Assembly (NCBI RefSeq): GCF_946479605.1
Contig: NZ_CAMLGT010000205.1
Span: 1 to 6,992, forward strand
Direction: 5' to 3'
Source of the DNA: an uncultured Lacibacter sp.
Lineage (GTDB): Bacteria > Bacteroidota > Bacteroidia > Chitinophagales > Chitinophagaceae
Length of the DNA stretch: 6,992 bases
Shown: positions 5,934 through 6,992 of the stretch, in pieces
How positions within the stretch are numbered: position 1 is the first letter of the stretch
How the letters are laid out: every line of letters begins with the position of its first letter
The notes under the pieces: model-generated
Database searches by the model: none
Told to the model about the DNA's origin: nothing
The model's input: only the letters and a program-made list of their open reading frames with translations
Program-made: the position numbers and the translations under genes

Positions 5934-5968
5934 GTTTTTTGGATTTTGTGCTTTGAATGTTGGATTTT
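5934..5968 (+). repeat. Degenerate heptanucleotide tract, GGATTTT type
   Basis: Five consecutive 7-mers all begin with G and are T-rich: GTTTTTT (5934), GGATTTT (5941), GTGCTTT (5948), GAATGTT (5955), GGATTTT (5962). The exact copies of TTGGATTTT at 5939 and 5960 are 21 bp apart. The tract ends 6 nt before the asnB start codon, so it occupies the promoter or leader region. The GGA at 5962-5964 is the only Shine-Dalgarno-like triplet near the start. It differs in sequence from the tract at 5790-5831 but has the same period. Confidence 0.5.
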
Positions 5969-5974
5969 TACAGC

Positions 5975-6992
5975 ATGTGTGGTATTGCAGGTATTATTTC
6001 AACAAACCCGAACAATGTTTCAGCAGAACGGTTAAAACAAATGACTGATGCATTGGCTCATCGTGGGCCCGATGCTGAAGGTTGTTGGATAAACCGCTCA
6101 AGCAATGTTGGGTTTGGTCATCGTCGTTTATCTATTATTGACTTGAGCGATGCAGGTAAACAACCCATGCATTACCTCGATCGGTATTCCATTACTTACA
6201 ATGGCGAGTTGTATAACTATATTGAACTGAGACAAGAACTGCAGCAAAAGGGTTTTTCATTTCGTACACAAACCGATACAGAAGTACTACTTGCAGCGTA
6301 TGATTGCTGGAAAGAAGAATGCCTGCAACAGTTTGATGGCATGTTTGCCTTTGCCATTTGGGATGAGCAGGAGCAAACATTGTTTGCTGCAAGGGATCGT
6401 TTTGGCGAAAAACCTTTCTACTACTATTTTAATGGAGAGCAGTTTGCTTTTGCCAGTGAAATGAAAGCATTATGGGCTCTGGGTATTGATAGAAAGATCA
6501 ACCATAGCATGCTACTCAACTATATCGGGTTGGGTTGGGTAAAGAATCCGGCCGACCTGTCGCAAACATTTTACGAGAACATCAGCAGTTTACCACAGGC
6601 GCATTACATGCAACTGAATCTGCGGAATGGAAAAAATGAGATCGTTCAGTACTGGGACCTGGATAAACAAACTGTTGCCAATATATCAGAAGCCGATGCA
6701 GTTGAGCAATTGCAGCAGCAATTACAAACATCGGTACAAAGACGTTTACGAAGTGATGTAGAAGTGGGCACATCACTCAGTGGTGGATTGGATAGTTCAT
6801 CCATTTCAGCGATCATAAAAAACCAACATCCAAATTCCAAATTCCAGGTATTCACCGCTTCCTTTCCCGGTTTTGAAAAAGATGAAACAGCCATTGCCAA
6901 ACAAGTAGCTGATGCTTTTCAGTTACAGCATCATTTGGTTACTCCTGCTGCTGAAAGCTTGTTCAATGATATGCAGCAGCTCATCTGGCAAC
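5975..6992 (+). CDS. asnB: Asparagine synthetase B (glutamine-hydrolysing), 3' end cut off
   Basis: The first 339 codons are present; family members usually have about 600-640 residues. The enzyme makes asparagine from aspartate, ATP and glutamine in the cytoplasm. The N-terminal class II glutaminase domain is complete. The start MCGIAGI exposes the Cys2 nucleophile after Met removal. It is followed by LAHRGPDAEG (27-36), GHRRLSIIDLS (48-58), YNGELYNYIELR (75-86) and ARDRFGEKPFYY (139-150). The synthetase domain begins in the second half, with the ATP-pyrophosphatase P-loop SLSGGLDSSSIS (267-278) and FTASFPGFEKDE (293-304). All key residues seen are intact. The start is fixed because Cys must be residue 2. 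Some homologues (AsnB/AsnH/WbpS types) serve peptidoglycan, exopolysaccharide or lipopeptide amidation; the missing C-terminus and downstream genes prevent a choice. The heptad tract lies just upstream and a terminator separates it from the DUF2911 gene. Confidence 0.93.
   Translation, partial: MCGIAGIISTNPNNVSAERLKQMTDALAHRGPDAEGCWINRSSNVGFGHRRLSIIDLSDAGKQPMHYLDRYSITYNGELYNYIELRQELQQKGFSFRTQTDTEVLLAAYDCWKEECLQQFDGMFAFAIWDEQEQTLFAARDRFGEKPFYYYFNGEQFAFASEMKALWALGIDRKINHSMLLNYIGLGWVKNPADLSQTFYENISSLPQAHYMQLNLRNGKNEIVQYWDLDKQTVANISEADAVEQLQQQLQTSVQRRLRSDVEVGTSLSGGLDSSSISAIIKNQHPNSKFQVFTASFPGFEKDETAIAKQVADAFQLQHHLVTPAAESLFNDMQQLIWQ

Overview
The window looks like chromosomal DNA from a member of the Bacteroidota, most likely Chitinophagaceae-like. 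The evidence is a protein with a type IX secretion (T9SS) C-terminal sorting domain, a DUF2911 protein, a Bacteroidota-style LTxxQ/Spy-like exported protein, moderately AT-rich DNA and mostly weak or absent Shine-Dalgarno sequences. The family-level placement is an inference. I see no tRNA, rRNA, CRISPR array, IS element or integrase.

Region 1 (1-2502, all minus strand) is a tightly packed four-gene unit. In transcription order it encodes a secreted protein with a T9SS type A sorting domain (2502-1567), a protein of unknown function with a twin-arginine-like signal (1564-1007), a phage-tail-collar/microcystin-dependent-protein family member (953-423), and a leucine-rich-repeat protein that runs off the left edge (408-1). 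Gaps are 2, 53 and 14 nt. The grouping of a surface-targeted protein, an exported protein, a tail-fibre-tip-like protein and an LRR protein is the most unusual content here. Its function is not evident from sequence.

Region 2 (2655-3754) holds an exported LTxxQ/Spy-like small protein on the minus strand, with a clean intrinsic terminator 8 nt after its stop. Transcribed divergently from a 74-nt spacer is an ACP phosphodiesterase (AcpH family).

Region 3 (3717-5789) contains an acetyl-CoA hydrolase/4-hydroxybutyrate CoA-transferase family enzyme on the minus strand, whose 3' end overlaps the end of acpH by 38 nt. A 180-nt spacer separates it from a divergent, exported DUF2911 protein on the plus strand.

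Region 4 (5790-6992) is a 185-nt intergenic stretch with two different degenerate 7-bp-period tracts and an intrinsic terminator between them. It is followed by the first 339 codons of a glutamine-hydrolysing asparagine synthetase (asnB), cut by the right edge.

Apart from the region 1 unit, the genes look like ordinary housekeeping or accessory genes with no obvious shared pathway. No stretch over 300 bases lacks a gene.
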